Origin: Leidyana gryllorum EB-2025a
Taxonomy: Eukaryota; Apicomplexa
Direction of reading: 5' to 3'
NCBI GenBank assembly: GCA_048772705.1
Contig: JBLWGC010000213.1
Location: 1 to 64,000, forward strand
DNA: 64,000 bases
Shown: positions 10,141 through 20,794 of the stretch, one piece after another
How the letters are laid out: every line of letters starts with the position of its first letter
Position numbering within the stretch: the stretch's first letter is position 1
Translations under genes and position numbers: made by a program
The notes under the pieces: model-generated
Database searches by the model: none
What the model was told of the DNA's origin: nothing
The model's input: the letters and a program-made list of their open reading frames with translations, nothing else

Positions 10141-11088
10141 TTACCGATGGATATACGATGTAAACTTCAGAGGGTCTGAGTAAGAAGTCATTTGTGCCAC
10201 CCCAGTCTTTGACAAGCCGACTGCCTCCCCATCGATGTAAGCCGAGGAAGTTATGGATTCGGAAGGTGGTCTACCGGCCGCAGGCTCGTAGTACAATATC
10301 GGTGATGGCGCTCTGAAAGGTTCAGTCCCGCTCATCGCTGGAACAGCAGCGGGTCTTGCACCTAACCCGGAAACGTCGATCAGTTCTGGAGAATGCCCCA
10401 TAGGAAACGCTGGTAGGGCAGGACCGTCCACGACTGGGTGATGATACTGGATAAGTGGCTCTACTTGTTCCTCCTCAATGATGCCGCTTGACTTAGTGTG
10501 ACGATGGTGATGATGACGATGGTGGTGATGCTTCAACTTGGTGGTGGTATGAAAGTCTGAGACTGTGAGTCCCGAATTACGGAGCTGAGCTCGACTGACG
10601 AAACTCAATACGAGATTTGCGCACCCCATCAGGGCGATAGCTGAACCGCAGGTCATGAAAAGCCAGTGTTCATTGCTGAGAGCCAAAGATAAGACTCCTA
10701 CTAATATGTAGTAAAATCCTTTGCCCCGCAACCCGTGTAAAAAGCGAAACTCGGTGTAGAACCACTGTCGCAATTGGTGATGCTCCGGTAAGAGAGCCTT
10801 GCCTTCAAGCAGCAGTACAGTCAGGCCGAAGAAGATCATGTAGAACTTGAGCATCGTGATGGGTAGAAATCGTATCTTGAAGGTGAAAGGATACATGCTG
10901 TAGATTCCGACAAAGACCACCAGAGCTCCTGTCACAGCCACCACAGCCCGCACAAACATAAAGACGCCATCCAGTCCACAACTTGGTACTTCTTCCGATC
11001 GATTCGAAGCCATATGGAGAAGATTGGAGTCTTCCGCACGGTTCAGCACCGCAACCTTGGGTCTTGGTCGCAGCTCTGACGGTGGCAT
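10141..11088 (-). CDS. COPI-associated (TVP15-type) membrane protein
   Basis: A single exon encodes 315 residues. The N-terminal half has four hydrophobic segments with the family feel of COPI_assoc/TVP15 Golgi membrane proteins: YSMYPFTFKIRFLP, a helix, then RQWFYTEFRFLHGLRGKGFYYILVG. These are small tetraspan Golgi proteins linked to COPI vesicles. The C-terminal half is an extra cytosolic tail, longer than the yeast protein, with a histidine run (KLKHHHHRHHHHRH near residue 185) and proline-rich text. The ATG at 11088 is preceded by a T7 tract (11092-11098). The stop codon overlaps a potential GTAAAG donor, so a further exon cannot be excluded. Confidence 0.6.
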   Translation of the reverse strand: MPPSELRPRPKVAVLNRAEDSNLLHMASNRSEEVPSCGLDGVFMFVRAVVAVTGALVVFVGIYSMYPFTFKIRFLPITMLKFYMIFFGLTVLLLEGKALLPEHHQLRQWFYTEFRFLHGLRGKGFYYILVGVLSLALSNEHWLFMTCGSAIALMGCANLVLSFVSRAQLRNSGLTVSDFHTTTKLKHHHHRHHHHRHTKSSGIIEEEQVEPLIQYHHPVVDGPALPAFPMGHSPELIDVSGLGARPAAVPAMSGTEPFRAPSPILYYEPAAGRPPSESITSSAYIDGEAVGLSKTGVAQMTSYSDPLKFTSYIHR

Positions 11089-11109
11089 CTCTTTTTTTCC
11101 AATGTCGTT

Positions 11110-11454
11110 TCAGTTTAGTTTGACATAAGGGTGAACTCTGCATCGTTGGGCAAGTCTGGGTGAAGTTTGGCTGAGTCCGGATTGGAAGAAGGTTCTGTTC
11201 TGATCGAGAGCCTGCGAAATCATGTGGTTTGGTACCACAGCAGAATGTCGTGAGGGGAGCATCTGAGCGGTGCGGAACTCCAGGGCAGCTATCCAGTCCG
11301 AACCAGGACCGCGATTCGGATAACTATCATAAGTCACTTGACACACCAAGGGATGACAACAGTCGCTGGTTCGTTCGCACAAACTTCCTGTCCTACCACA
11401 TGACAACACCATGGTGGGGATAAGATAGGTCCATATGGCTATGATGGCTCTCAT
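11110..11454 (-). CDS. Small secreted cysteine-rich protein
   Basis: The ATG at 11454 opens a 114-residue frame. Residues 1-18 form a convincing signal peptide (MRAIIAIWTYLIPTMVLS). It is followed at once by a dense cysteine block, CGRTGSLCERTSDCCHPLVC, whose C-x6-C-x5-CC-x4-C spacing resembles the start of inhibitor cystine-knot domains. Only one further cysteine occurs, near residue 107, so a complete knot would need that distant residue or a missing exon. The frame lies 43 bp downstream of the PGM3 stop on the same strand. Function is unknown; a secreted or cyst-wall role is only a guess. No toxin activity is implied by the sequence. Confidence 0.5.
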   Translation of the reverse strand: MRAIIAIWTYLIPTMVLSCGRTGSLCERTSDCCHPLVCQVTYDSYPNRGPGSDWIAALEFRTAQMLPSRHSAVVPNHMISQALDQNRTFFQSGLSQTSPRLAQRCRVHPYVKLN

Positions 11455-11497
11455 CAGGGACCACACACGCAAAGTTGTCGAACGCACACGCAACGCC

Positions 11498-13306
11498 TCA
11501 TTCCCAATCTGAGAGCAATTGCTTAATTTCAGCTGCGACTTGGTCAGCCACCGCCTTCGAAGTAGCTTCTATGTACGTCCTGCACACGTCCTCAGTTCCT
11601 GACGGACGAATAAAAGCTCGCACTCTTTCTGTGTCCGGGTACTTCTTGACGATGGCGTCAATTGATGCCTGCAACTCAACCGGCTCTATCAGTACCTTCT
11701 CATCGCTTGGTCGGGGTTTCAAGCGATCCAATTGGGACCGAGGCATCATCACTTTGTCTTGAACCACTTGTAGATCTTGATACAATTTCATGGTATCGCA
11801 ACTGTTCAATTTCAGTAACCTGCCAGGAGGATGGGGTAGCGGTCTCCGTTGGAGTGTCCTACCTGCACGCAGCCTCAAAAGCTAATGCATCAACCATTGC
11901 ATCACCAGTAGTATGGTTGTACATACTCAAAAAGGCGCGGAGACCCTTCCATGGGGCCAGCTGTGAAGATGGCATTTGCTCAAGATGGCTTAGTCGCTCT
12001 GACTTACATCTGTACACCCTAGGGTGGTCGCGAACTCATCCAAGCGACTTGACCGATGGATGACGGTGCCGTGCCCATTCGCCTCAAAATAAACCGCAAT
12101 GTCGAAGGCCGTGGCGGCGTGATGTAGGTGTTTGACACCGGTCTTGGTGGCCACGATCTCAATATCGTATGCTGGATTTTTGGTCTTGGTCAGTTCTTCC
12201 AAAAAGGCAGTGGAGGCTCCGTTAGCGTACGCCGTTTGCACTATCCCTACGCTCAGTGGTTTCACAGAGTCCCCCAATGCTTGAGCATATGGAGCTGTGG
12301 CCACACGCAGTAGTTGAACGATAGCAGTAGTTGCGACGACCGCAAGCCTGTCACCGTCTATAAGGACGGGAATGTTTTTGGGCTCGGTGGTCGGGGTGAG
12401 GAAATAGATGAGGCGATCGGCATCGCCATCCAGGGCACAGCAAGTCAAGCCAGGCGGGTCATTAGTTGTGGGGCCGAAGTTTTGAGGGAACTGTCGCGTT
12501 TTCTGGACATGTTCCGCCCCGCAATTTTCATTTAATACCACGACTTGGTCATCAATGCGGTTGCGCAAGCGCAAGTCGATCCCAAGGAGCTGGAAAGTGG
12601 GCTCGAAGGCGGGCATGAAGAGCGCGCCCACGCCTCCGGCACAGTCACAGACGAGCGGGCGCAACTGCTTGTTGCTCTGCGTGTTGAATTCCGCAATGAC
12701 TGCCAAATCCTTAATAAGGTCGTGGAAGTACGCAATATAAGCTTCATGCCACCAATTTGCCGTGTTGACAAGAGTAGTCTCGGCTTCGAGCTGGTTGGCT
12801 TTCCATACGCCCCAGTGCAGCATTGGCGTTGTGACCTGCTCCAAATTGATCGAACGTCCTCCTACACCTTCTACGCCTTTCTGAGCGAAGAGGGCGAATT
12901 GGGGAGATGATGGCCGTGTGTCGCGTCCGACCAGGACACGTGTTTTTCTAAGATCATCATAGGTGACTTCCAAATGCGACAAGATGTTCTCAAAAGCAGT
13001 TTGTGCATCGGGCGCCGTGGTAGCATTCGCAAATTCAGTAAGTAAAGGTTCCAAAGCTGGAGTCAGCATTCCTCCATCCGGCTCGACGACTTTGACACCA
13101 TTGTCCGAAACTTGATTGTGAGAGGCCGTAATACAAAGCCCCACAGCGGCTCCCTTGTGACTGGCAGATCTGGCTGCCGCAAACATTCCACATCGCAGCA
13201 TTACATGGGGTAAACGGCTCGCGTTGCTTCGAAATCCAGCCGTACCGTATTGCAGCTGCCCAGCATTGACAGACCAGGGAACCTCATTCAGTAGTTGGGT
13301 AATCAT
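11498..13306 (-). CDS. PGM3: Phosphoacetylglucosamine mutase
   Basis: Three exons (13306-12008, 11960-11863, 11819-11498) with introns of 47 and 43 bp give 572 residues; the human enzyme has 542. The enzyme interconverts N-acetylglucosamine 6- and 1-phosphate on the way to UDP-GlcNAc in the cytosol. Visible signatures: LQYGTAGFR near the start, the phosphoserine loop ITASHN, the metal-binding loop DGDADR, the sugar-binding TKTGVKHLHH and EANGHGT, and the C-terminal phosphate-binding RPSGTED. The gene supplies precursors for glycoproteins, GPI anchors and chitin. It is divergently paired with SEC62, with only 17 bp between the two start codons. Confidence 0.93.
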
Positions 13307-13323
13307 TTAGCAAAATTTGAGAT
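13307..13323. promoter_or_regulatory. 17-bp gap between PGM3 and SEC62 starts
   Basis: The whole interval between the two divergent ATGs is 17 bp and contains GCAAAATTTG. Transcription start sites and core promoter elements of both genes must overlap it or lie inside the opposite gene. Confidence 0.5.
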
Positions 13324-14956
13324 ATGGCAGGCGGGTGCTGTGGCGGCAATGCTCCCAGCCGTCGTCAGGACGAATGGAATCCGGCATTCGTACCGTTCTG
13401 TAAGTCCGCTCCACTCATTCCTTCCTGTCACACTCACTTCATATCCAGTCGACTACCTGACCTCCTCTGGCAAGGATGCCATCAAAACGCGTGAGGCCAT
13501 CGAAGTGGGAGCCAAGTCATGCGAATACTTCCGAGGCTCTGACTTTTACCGTTGGATAGCCCGGCATCGCGAGCTATTTGAAAAGGAAGTGAGTGCAATG
13601 TGGGCTGGAGAGAGCAGAGACTACGTCTGCCTGCTTCTGTGTGTGTGTATATATATGTGTGTGTGTGTGTGTGTAGTTGGCTTGATGGTTGAGTGAGGAC
13701 ATTGCATCTGCAGTTCTCGAGCGTTCCAGCGGCGATGGGTTTGTCCCAACTTGACGTTCCGGGCGTCCCTCAAGTGCAGCTAGCGCAAGCCATTGGCACT
13801 GCGTTGCTGGCGGCGGGCTTCATACTGAGAGTTGAGCATCGTCCGATTGCCCCAATGGATGGCGATCAGAGTACCAACGACGAGGACAACGCGACAAATA
13901 CGTTGAGAGGTGAGTCGAGTATCTGCTGCTGCTGCTGCGCATCTACTGACTCGCGTAATGCAACAGACAATCCCAAATGGCCGAGAAGGGTGGGGGTTAA
14001 TCGTGAGAATCAGTCCTTCGACAATGAAGGGTTCTATATGATCGTTTACGAGCCCGTGGGAGCCACCAACTATCTGCTTCTCGGACTCATCATAGTAGCT
14101 GTGCTGGTGAGTGGTCCGAGATGTGCGATCTCTCTGTAATAGACATCTGTGTGACTGCAGTGTGCCTGTCTCTTCCCCATATGGCCGTTCCGTCTGAAGG
14201 TCGGGGCCTGGTATCTGGGTGTGAGCGTAGGTGTTCTAATGGTAAGCAGCGATGTTGTGCCGAAAGGACGCTAATGGGGGCGGGCTGTGTGTTCAGTTGG
14301 TGATCACTATCTTACGATTGGTGGTGTTTGTTCTGTTTTGGTTCGGAGGGTGCGACTTTTGGCTCGTTCCCAAGTTCTTCGATGAAGAGGCTGGCGTGAT
14401 CGACTCTTTCATCCCTCTGTACACATTCCAAAGACGGAAAGACGATTGGCTAATGGTGGGCGCACGATGCTTTGCCGCACTGCTGAGTGTTGGTCTGTTC
14501 TACAAGTTGTCTGAGACGCATTCGTTTGCCGATATGGGCAACGTCGCTTCCAAGTGGGTGTTGCGGTGGCTTTCTCTACTCTCTACTTTTCTTTTCAGAG
14601 GTTTCTTGGATATACTGGACTGGGGACATCAGAAGCTGGCTGACTCCCCGGCTGAGACCACCGTGGCGCCTGAAGCAACAGCCGGGCTTTCGGCGGAGGA
14701 ACGGGAGAAGCTGGAGTGGGAGAGTTGTGTCAAACATTGTGAGTTTGACGATTTGGAGGAGTTTAAGGATTTCTGCTATTCGGATTGCGAGTGTATGAAT
14801 GAGCTATGGGGTTCCAATTGTTGGAAACGTTGTCCTGTTGAAATTCAAGACAAACTTCGCTTGAAGAGCTCTGAATGTGCGGGCACCGACGTGGGAGAAG
14901 GAGATGAAGAGGAGGAAGTTGGCGGTCTGGATGGGGCAGAGCGAGACGAACTCTGA
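13324..14956 (+). CDS. SEC62: Translocation protein Sec62
   Basis: Six exons (13324-13399, 13449-13588, 13714-13909, 13967-14106, 14161-14241, 14297-14956) give 430 residues. Sec62 is an ER membrane subunit that with Sec63 helps post-translational protein import through Sec61. The N-terminal cytosolic domain reads FDYLTSSGKDAIKTREA and FRGSDFYRWI. Two membrane helices flank LFPIWPFRLKVGAWYLG, followed by the family signature FWLVPKFFDEEAGVIDSFIP. The C-terminus is an acidic tail with several cysteines. Intron 2 (125 bp) carries a GT/AT microsatellite. Its stop TGA abuts the POP1 stop on the other strand. Family identity is firm from the signature and topology. Confidence 0.88.
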
Positions 14957-17198
14957 TCAGTAGTACATCATCGGTATTCGGCCGCGGCCTTTGAACCGGG
15001 AGCCTTGGGGGCCCGCCAGCTCAACGTCTATGATCAGCAGATCCCTATGACTATTGACAGCAAGAAGTGTGTCGGGGTGGGACTCCAAATTCTGTATGCC
15101 CATCTTGCGGAATACACGTGGGCGGTTGACCTTTTGGTCCACGAAACAGGATAAAAACCCTGACCACCTCACGTAGCCCACTCCACACCCCTGGCCGGTG
15201 GCAAGTGAATGGCCTGAGCGAGACTTAGTTTTCTTCGAACAAAACAGCTCACCTCCGGTGACAATGAATCCAATGGGATCTTTTCCTGGTCTCGAGACGA
15301 CCATCGAGTACTTGTCAACTTTCCCCCTGCCGCACGCGTCGACAGCCATTGGGAGCCAAAGTTCCTCCTGTGGAGTCAACCGTTCGCCTTTCATTGTTCG
15401 CAAGAGCTCCTTGGCGCACGACGGGATATCGTGGGCTGACAGCATTCGACCAGTCAAAGTCGGAATGGTGGTCAAAGGGAAGTCCCAAGGCTGGGGAAGT
15501 TGTAGCGCTCTATAATTAAGTTTCTTTGATGGTGGGCGTCTGTCCCAGAGCCCCTTCTCGTCGCAGGCTACTACTTGTGCTTCATGTAATCCTGCGGTGG
15601 TGAGCCACCAGTGGTCAGGAAAAAGTAATTCTTGATGTTCTCGATATATTGACTGTAGGTTCTCAAACCCAATCGCTCGAACTCCTTGTCGTTCAAGGAT
15701 CCTGCGAACCACGTGTGCTTTGGGGGACATTTGTTTTCGCACACACTTACGTCCACAGGGGTCTCGCCACCGTGCCCGCTCGCACGTACACTTGTAAGCG
15801 CGGAGTCTGTCTGCCGACCCTCCTCAGTACGAGTGTGACAGGCTCAATGTTGATGGTTGCCACTACACCTGTGCCAGCTATGGGTACATGGGTCGAACTT
15901 GAGGGTGGAGGGGCCGGCGGCAGCTCATCACTATCGTCCAATAAAAGTAGCGAGTTTTCCTCAACATCAGTAACTGCTGACTGAGTAGTCAATTTAGCAT
16001 GAAGAACCTTCCCGGGTTTCCGTCGCTGTGATCTTCGAGTTAGCCGATATCGTTGACCATCTGTATCGACGGCAGTCAAACTGCGCCAATAGAATACACC
16101 CTCTGTATCGACGCCCTCCTTGTACGCAACTCTACGTGGTAACTCTGTATTCACGGGCAAAGTGGAGTTCCGGGCCGGGAACGGTCCCAGAATCGCAGGC
16201 GTTTCCAAATCGAAACTCCAGTGCAAGTTCTGGTGCAACAGATAGTTTGCTGCGTGTGCTGAAGTCAGCAAACGGCGCAGATCCTCAGATACATATCTCA
16301 TTCCATCGGCGCCCAGCACCCGGGCAAAGTGCCGCAATGATTGGGGCCCTATGATTTCGAAACAGCTCACGGGAACCTCCGTGATTTCTGACTCAGTCCA
16401 AAGCTGTTGCAGTAAAGCTTTTAGCCGGGCACCGAGACACGGATGCACAGTCAGCCACAGCCCACGGGCACTGCAAGCCGAGACTTTGAAGCTGATCGTT
16501 TCGCAGGGGCCCACGACCTCTCCGTTCTGATATAAGACAAATTGACCCGCAGGACGAACATGCAGCCCTTTATTGGACGGAGCTCCAAGCGCTCTCAGCA
16601 GAGTCTTGAGACCCTCCGTCGTCCCCCTGAGCTCATACGTGACATGGTACGACCGGTCGTGCATCACAGCGCGTCGGAGGGAGTACCGATGCACTTTGCG
16701 ACGGCATTTCTGAGTGGGGGATCGAGGGAGTTTCCAGCCCCAACGCGAAGCCATGTGCATCCGCTTCACTGCAGGAGAGTCGCGGGGCATTGGGTTGGGG
16801 CACTCACTCACCTTGCCACAGATGCGTCTCGAGCCATCTGGCTGCGTTGGCCGCCCTGTTGGAGAATTCTTGGCGAATGTTCTTTGGGCGGCGTCGATCG
16901 CGGCGGGGGCGACGAGAAGCGACGGGCGGGTTGGTGGCAAAGTCTCGAAGCACGCCGGCCCTGAGTATACGGGGGATACGGTAGGGGTTGTGTGACTGTG
17001 CTCTCCGTCTACGAGCAGATTTTGAGAAAGTTGTTGATTTATACAGAGAGAGAGAGGTGTATACCTTTGCTCAAAGTGAAGCTGCTGGAAAGAGCGTTTG
17101 CCCTTTTTGAGTTGTGCTAAGTCTTGTAGGAGGGAGTGTGTCTCTTGACGTCGGGCGGCCAGGAACTCCTCCACATCGATGGTGGCAGGGAGGTCCAT
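14957..17198 (-). CDS. POP1: RNase P/MRP subunit POP1
   Basis: Four exons (17198-17065, 16960-16812, 16768-15751, 15701-14957; introns 104, 43 and 49 bp) give 681 residues. POP1 is the large protein subunit of nuclear RNase P and RNase MRP, acting in tRNA 5' processing and rRNA maturation. Visible: an N-terminal FLAARRQETHSLL segment, an arginine-rich patch (SRRPRRDRRRP), the conserved WLETHLWQVKRMHM followed by WGWKLP, and a C-terminal POPLD-like part with DPIGFIVTGGELF and GCGVGYV. The key motif WLETH...KRMHM is split across intron 2, which supports the splice model. Confidence 0.87.
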
Positions 17199-17342
17199 TT
17201 TTGAGGTGGGCTGGGCTGTAAAAAAAGGTGGGAGACCGCGAGACAGCGCACACAGGAGCGGTTGGAAAGGATGAGTGAGGAATTACACACTCTCTGTTCC
17301 TCTCCCCCCGACCTCTCTTTACCTTCTGACTGAGTTGGCTTG
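17199..17342. promoter_or_regulatory. Bidirectional region POP1 / MAP kinase
   Basis: This 144-bp interval separates divergent start codons. It contains an A7 tract (17220-17226) on the POP1 side and a pyrimidine-rich stretch toward the kinase ATG. No other element is evident. Confidence 0.45.
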
Positions 17343-18897
17343 ATGAAAAGCACATACGGAGCCGCTCAGAGCAAAGTCACTGGCAAACCTACAGCTTCCA
17401 TGCCGAGACCCCACAGCGACTGGCAGATCCCAGACCGTTATGAAGTTCGCCACCTGATTGGCACTGGGTCTTATGGTCATGTATGCGAGGCCTATGATCG
17501 CCAAGAGAAGAAAGTGGTGGCCATCAAGAAGATTCACCGCGTCTTTGAGGACATGGTGGATTGCAAGCGCATTCTGCGTGAGATTGCCATTCTCAATCGG
17601 CTGAAGCATGAGCACATCGTCAAAATTGTGGATATCTGTGTTCCAGAGCACCTCACCAAGTTTGACGAAATGTACATAGTGCTTGAAATCGCCGATTCCG
17701 ATTTCAAAAAGCTCTTTAGGTAAGACAAAGTCTATTGAGGTCGCTCCCAACTCCCCACAGAACTCCCGTCTTCCTCTCTGAGTTGCATATCAAGACCCTG
17801 TTGTATAACCTTTTGATCGGTTTGAAATATGTACACTCTGCTGGCATCTACCACCGAGATCTGAAGCCAGCCAATTGTTTGGTCAACCAAGACTGCTCTG
17901 TCAAGATCTGCGACTTTGGCCTCGCTCGGACTGTGGGAAAGCCGGAAGCCAATCAGCGTCTTCCTACCTCTCCTCGTGACGACAGCCAACCAGTAGTCAG
18001 CGTCCCCCACACCAAGGCGCTCAAGAATCAGTTGACTGGCCACGTTGTCACCCGATGGTACCGTGCTCCAGAACTCATCCTCCTACAGGAGAACTACACC
18101 GAAGCCATCGATGTATGGTCAGTCGGCTGCATCTTTGCCGAGCTCATGAATATGATCGTGAGTCGCGACACACACACTCCTGCCAACGCCCGCTTCCCCT
18201 ACAGAAAGAAAACTGCCCTCACCACTCTGACCGTGGCCCGCTGTTCCCGGGTGCCTCATGTTTCCCTCTCTCACCCGACCACAAGCACGCTGCTGACTAC
18301 AAGTGAGTATACAGTGATTTGATTGCGCGCAACTTCACCACCAGATACCACACCCGAGGCAATCGCGACCAGTTGAATGTGATTTTCAATGTGTTGGGGA
18401 CTCCCTCGGAAGAAGATATCGAACAGTTAGAGAAGGAAGATGCTAAGCGTTATGTGCGCATCTTTGCTCAACGGGAGCCCATCGACCTCGCCACCAAGTA
18501 CACCCATTCTTCTCGTAAGCACCTCGCCCCCTCAACAAAATCCGGATACGCCCTCACAGCTCTGAGTGTTGACCTGTTGAAGAAGATGCTCGTCTTTAAC
18601 CCGCACAAGCGCATCACGGTGGCACAATGTCTGGAACACCCCTTCTTCGCCAGCGTTCGCAACCAGGAGATTGAGAAAACCTGCGAAGCCAAAGAAGTCA
18701 TCAATCTCCCCTTCGACGACTGGAAAGAAATGGATCAACATCAGCTTCGGTAAGACTCAAACACAGATCTAGCCTCAGACACACACACCCACCCATTCAG
18801 TTTCGCCTTCTTGCGGGAGATCCAGCGTTTCCACCCTGAGGTCGTCATCCCTTCTTACCTCGAAGAATATGGATACAACAACAGTAACGCGGCTTAA
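17343..18897 (+). CDS. MAP kinase with TGH activation motif
   Basis: Five exons (17343-17719, 17761-18157, 18205-18302, 18345-18749, 18801-18897; introns 41-51 bp) give 457 residues. Kinase core: glycine loop IGTGSYGHV, catalytic lysine in [22 protein letters not shown], and RWYRAPE. The activation segment reads [15 protein letters not shown], so the usual TxY is T-G-H. This, the long insert between DFG and TGH, and exon 3 ([17 protein letters not shown]) resemble apicomplexan MAPK2, which carries TSH. The C-terminus ([28 protein letters not shown]) also fits that group. It is probably a signalling kinase regulated differently from classical ERKs. Confidence 0.88.
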
Positions 18898-20087
18898 GCG
18901 TTCCGCGCCCTTCTTTCTTCTATCCCTCACCTGACTGCCTATGTACAATTACCCTCACCCCTTTCAAGCTGGCCGTGCCGAAGAAGTGTCTCATAACTAA
19001 TACGCGTAATGACGTATCCACAAATCTGACAGTTAAAGCTGAGCCGAATTTTCGTTCCTTCGGTTCGCTATGCCGCGCTGGCTGGCTACTCCCTCGGCAC
19101 CTATTTCGGATGAGGTTCGGTCGCACTGAGCCCCGCTTTATACCACCGTTCACACGGGCGTACGTACGTACGTCTACGCGGGCGGTCGTTGTGGTGGGAC
19201 GGCCACATGTGCGAATGAACCCCACCACGGCTGTCTCATTCATTCATTCACTCACTCATTCACACGAATCACCCCTTCTTCTCTCTTCTCTCTTTCTTCT
19301 CTCTAGCCAAGCAGGCTTAGTTATACTATGTTTAATGATTGTTGCAATTCTTGCCAACGCGGAATGAGGTTCGTTTCCTCTGTTTTTCTCAGCAGCAGAC
19401 CTGCATGGTGTTTGTCCTTGACGCTACAAGCGATAGCGAAGCTGCACACGTGTGTGGTCTGGCAAAGTAGCGGTGAGGAAAGATCACTAGAAGTACAACA
19501 TTGGACAAAATCACGCACAATCTATCCGACACCATTGGTCGCGTGGTGACAGAGTCGTCTCAGGACAATCGCGATATTCATAGTCTCTGATCCTTGAAAA
19601 CAGTATTAAAGTACATTCTCCACTGGATCCCAGTAGTGCATCGTGCCGGGTGGGCCAACCCCGCCGGTTCCAACAGCCCTCATTCACAATTGTAACCTCC
19701 AACGATGACGACGACGACGACGACGATGGGACGTCATCAAACTTTACGAAAGGAGTCCGATATTGACGTTGGAGGTGACGCAAATCTTCCCACATACTAT
19801 TGTTGCTCGCTCGCTCGCTCTCTCTCTAATTAGGAAAAGAAGTCGCAATGACAGATAGACAAACCCGCATTTCCGGTGCTGTCACTCTGACTCTGGTGGT
19901 TGGTTCAGCTGGGTTTTGGTCTCACGAAGCTAAATGTCCCGGCGGCGGCGGCCGCAGCAGGCGGTAAGGGCGAGAAAGAGAGAGTGCGACGAGGGTTGGT
20001 TCAGCTGATTACTTTGATAGATAGTCAGTTGATGGTTAGCCGTTGGTAGCATGGTCAGCAGAGGAGAAGCACTTTATGAACGAACAC
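18898..20087. other. 1.2-kb intergenic region
   Basis: This is the longest gene-free stretch inside the window. It holds simple repeats: ACGTACGTACGT near 19160, CATTCATTCACTCACTCATTCA near 19236-19262, and a GAC/GTC triplet run near 19705-19730. No protein-like spliced frame or RNA gene was recognised. It separates the 3' ends of the MAP kinase and RPL26. Confidence 0.5.
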
Positions 20088-20598
20088 TTAGTCGGTCATG
20101 GAGGTCTTTCCCTGACAGTCGGTGACGCGGGTGTTGTCCCTCTTCTTGCGAGCGAGGAGAGCCTCACGATCCTTGTCGAGGTGGAGCTTAGTGATCACGC
20201 AGTTGGAGGGCTTGATGCCGACGGGCTTGCTGTCTCCCTTTCTGCCCTCACGAGCGATCCGCTCGACGTGGATGCACCACTTCTTGCGGTACACAGCCAA
20301 GACCTTTCCCTCATTGTTCTGCTGCTTGCCAGTGCGGACGAAGACCTGTGTGGGGGTGAGTAGCAGTCGTCAACTCCTACGGTGTTATCGCTTACCTCGT
20401 CGTTTTTACGGATGGGCATAGAACGCACGTTGTACTTCTGACGGAGCTCCTTGGAGAGGGGAGCAGACATCAAGACTCTGCGCTCGTTGGAGCTGGCATT
20501 GAAGTGCAGCTTGCGAGACTTGCCCGGCTTGGAAGAAATGGCTGTTGGGAAACGTCTATGAGGATTGATAGTAACACCTTACTGCTGTTGTACTTCAT
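20088..20598 (-). CDS. RPL26: 60S ribosomal protein L26 (uL24)
   Basis: Three exons (20598-20583, 20541-20396, 20345-20088; introns 41 and 50 bp) give 139 residues, the normal length. uL24 sits near the polypeptide exit tunnel of the large subunit. The diagnostic block [20 protein letters not shown] is nearly invariant across eukaryotes, followed by a KOW-like region and [15 protein letters not shown]. The first exon is only 16 bp, encoding MKYNS plus one base, a layout common for ribosomal proteins in compact genomes. The KOW segment ([15 protein letters not shown]) is more divergent than usual. Confidence 0.95.
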
Positions 20599-20794
20599 GC
20601 TCCTGCCCAAGCTAACGGTGCAAAAACAGACTGAAAAAAAGGATTCAAGAAGTTCATTGTTCTGTCTTATTCGGCTGCAAGCAATACTCGTACTTCGCTT
20701 GGAGCTCGCAGATTAACAATCTCCTCTTGCTGCAATGACGAGTAAAGACCTTCGTAACGGCTGCTCATCTCATCCAGCACTCTCCTCCGAAGGG

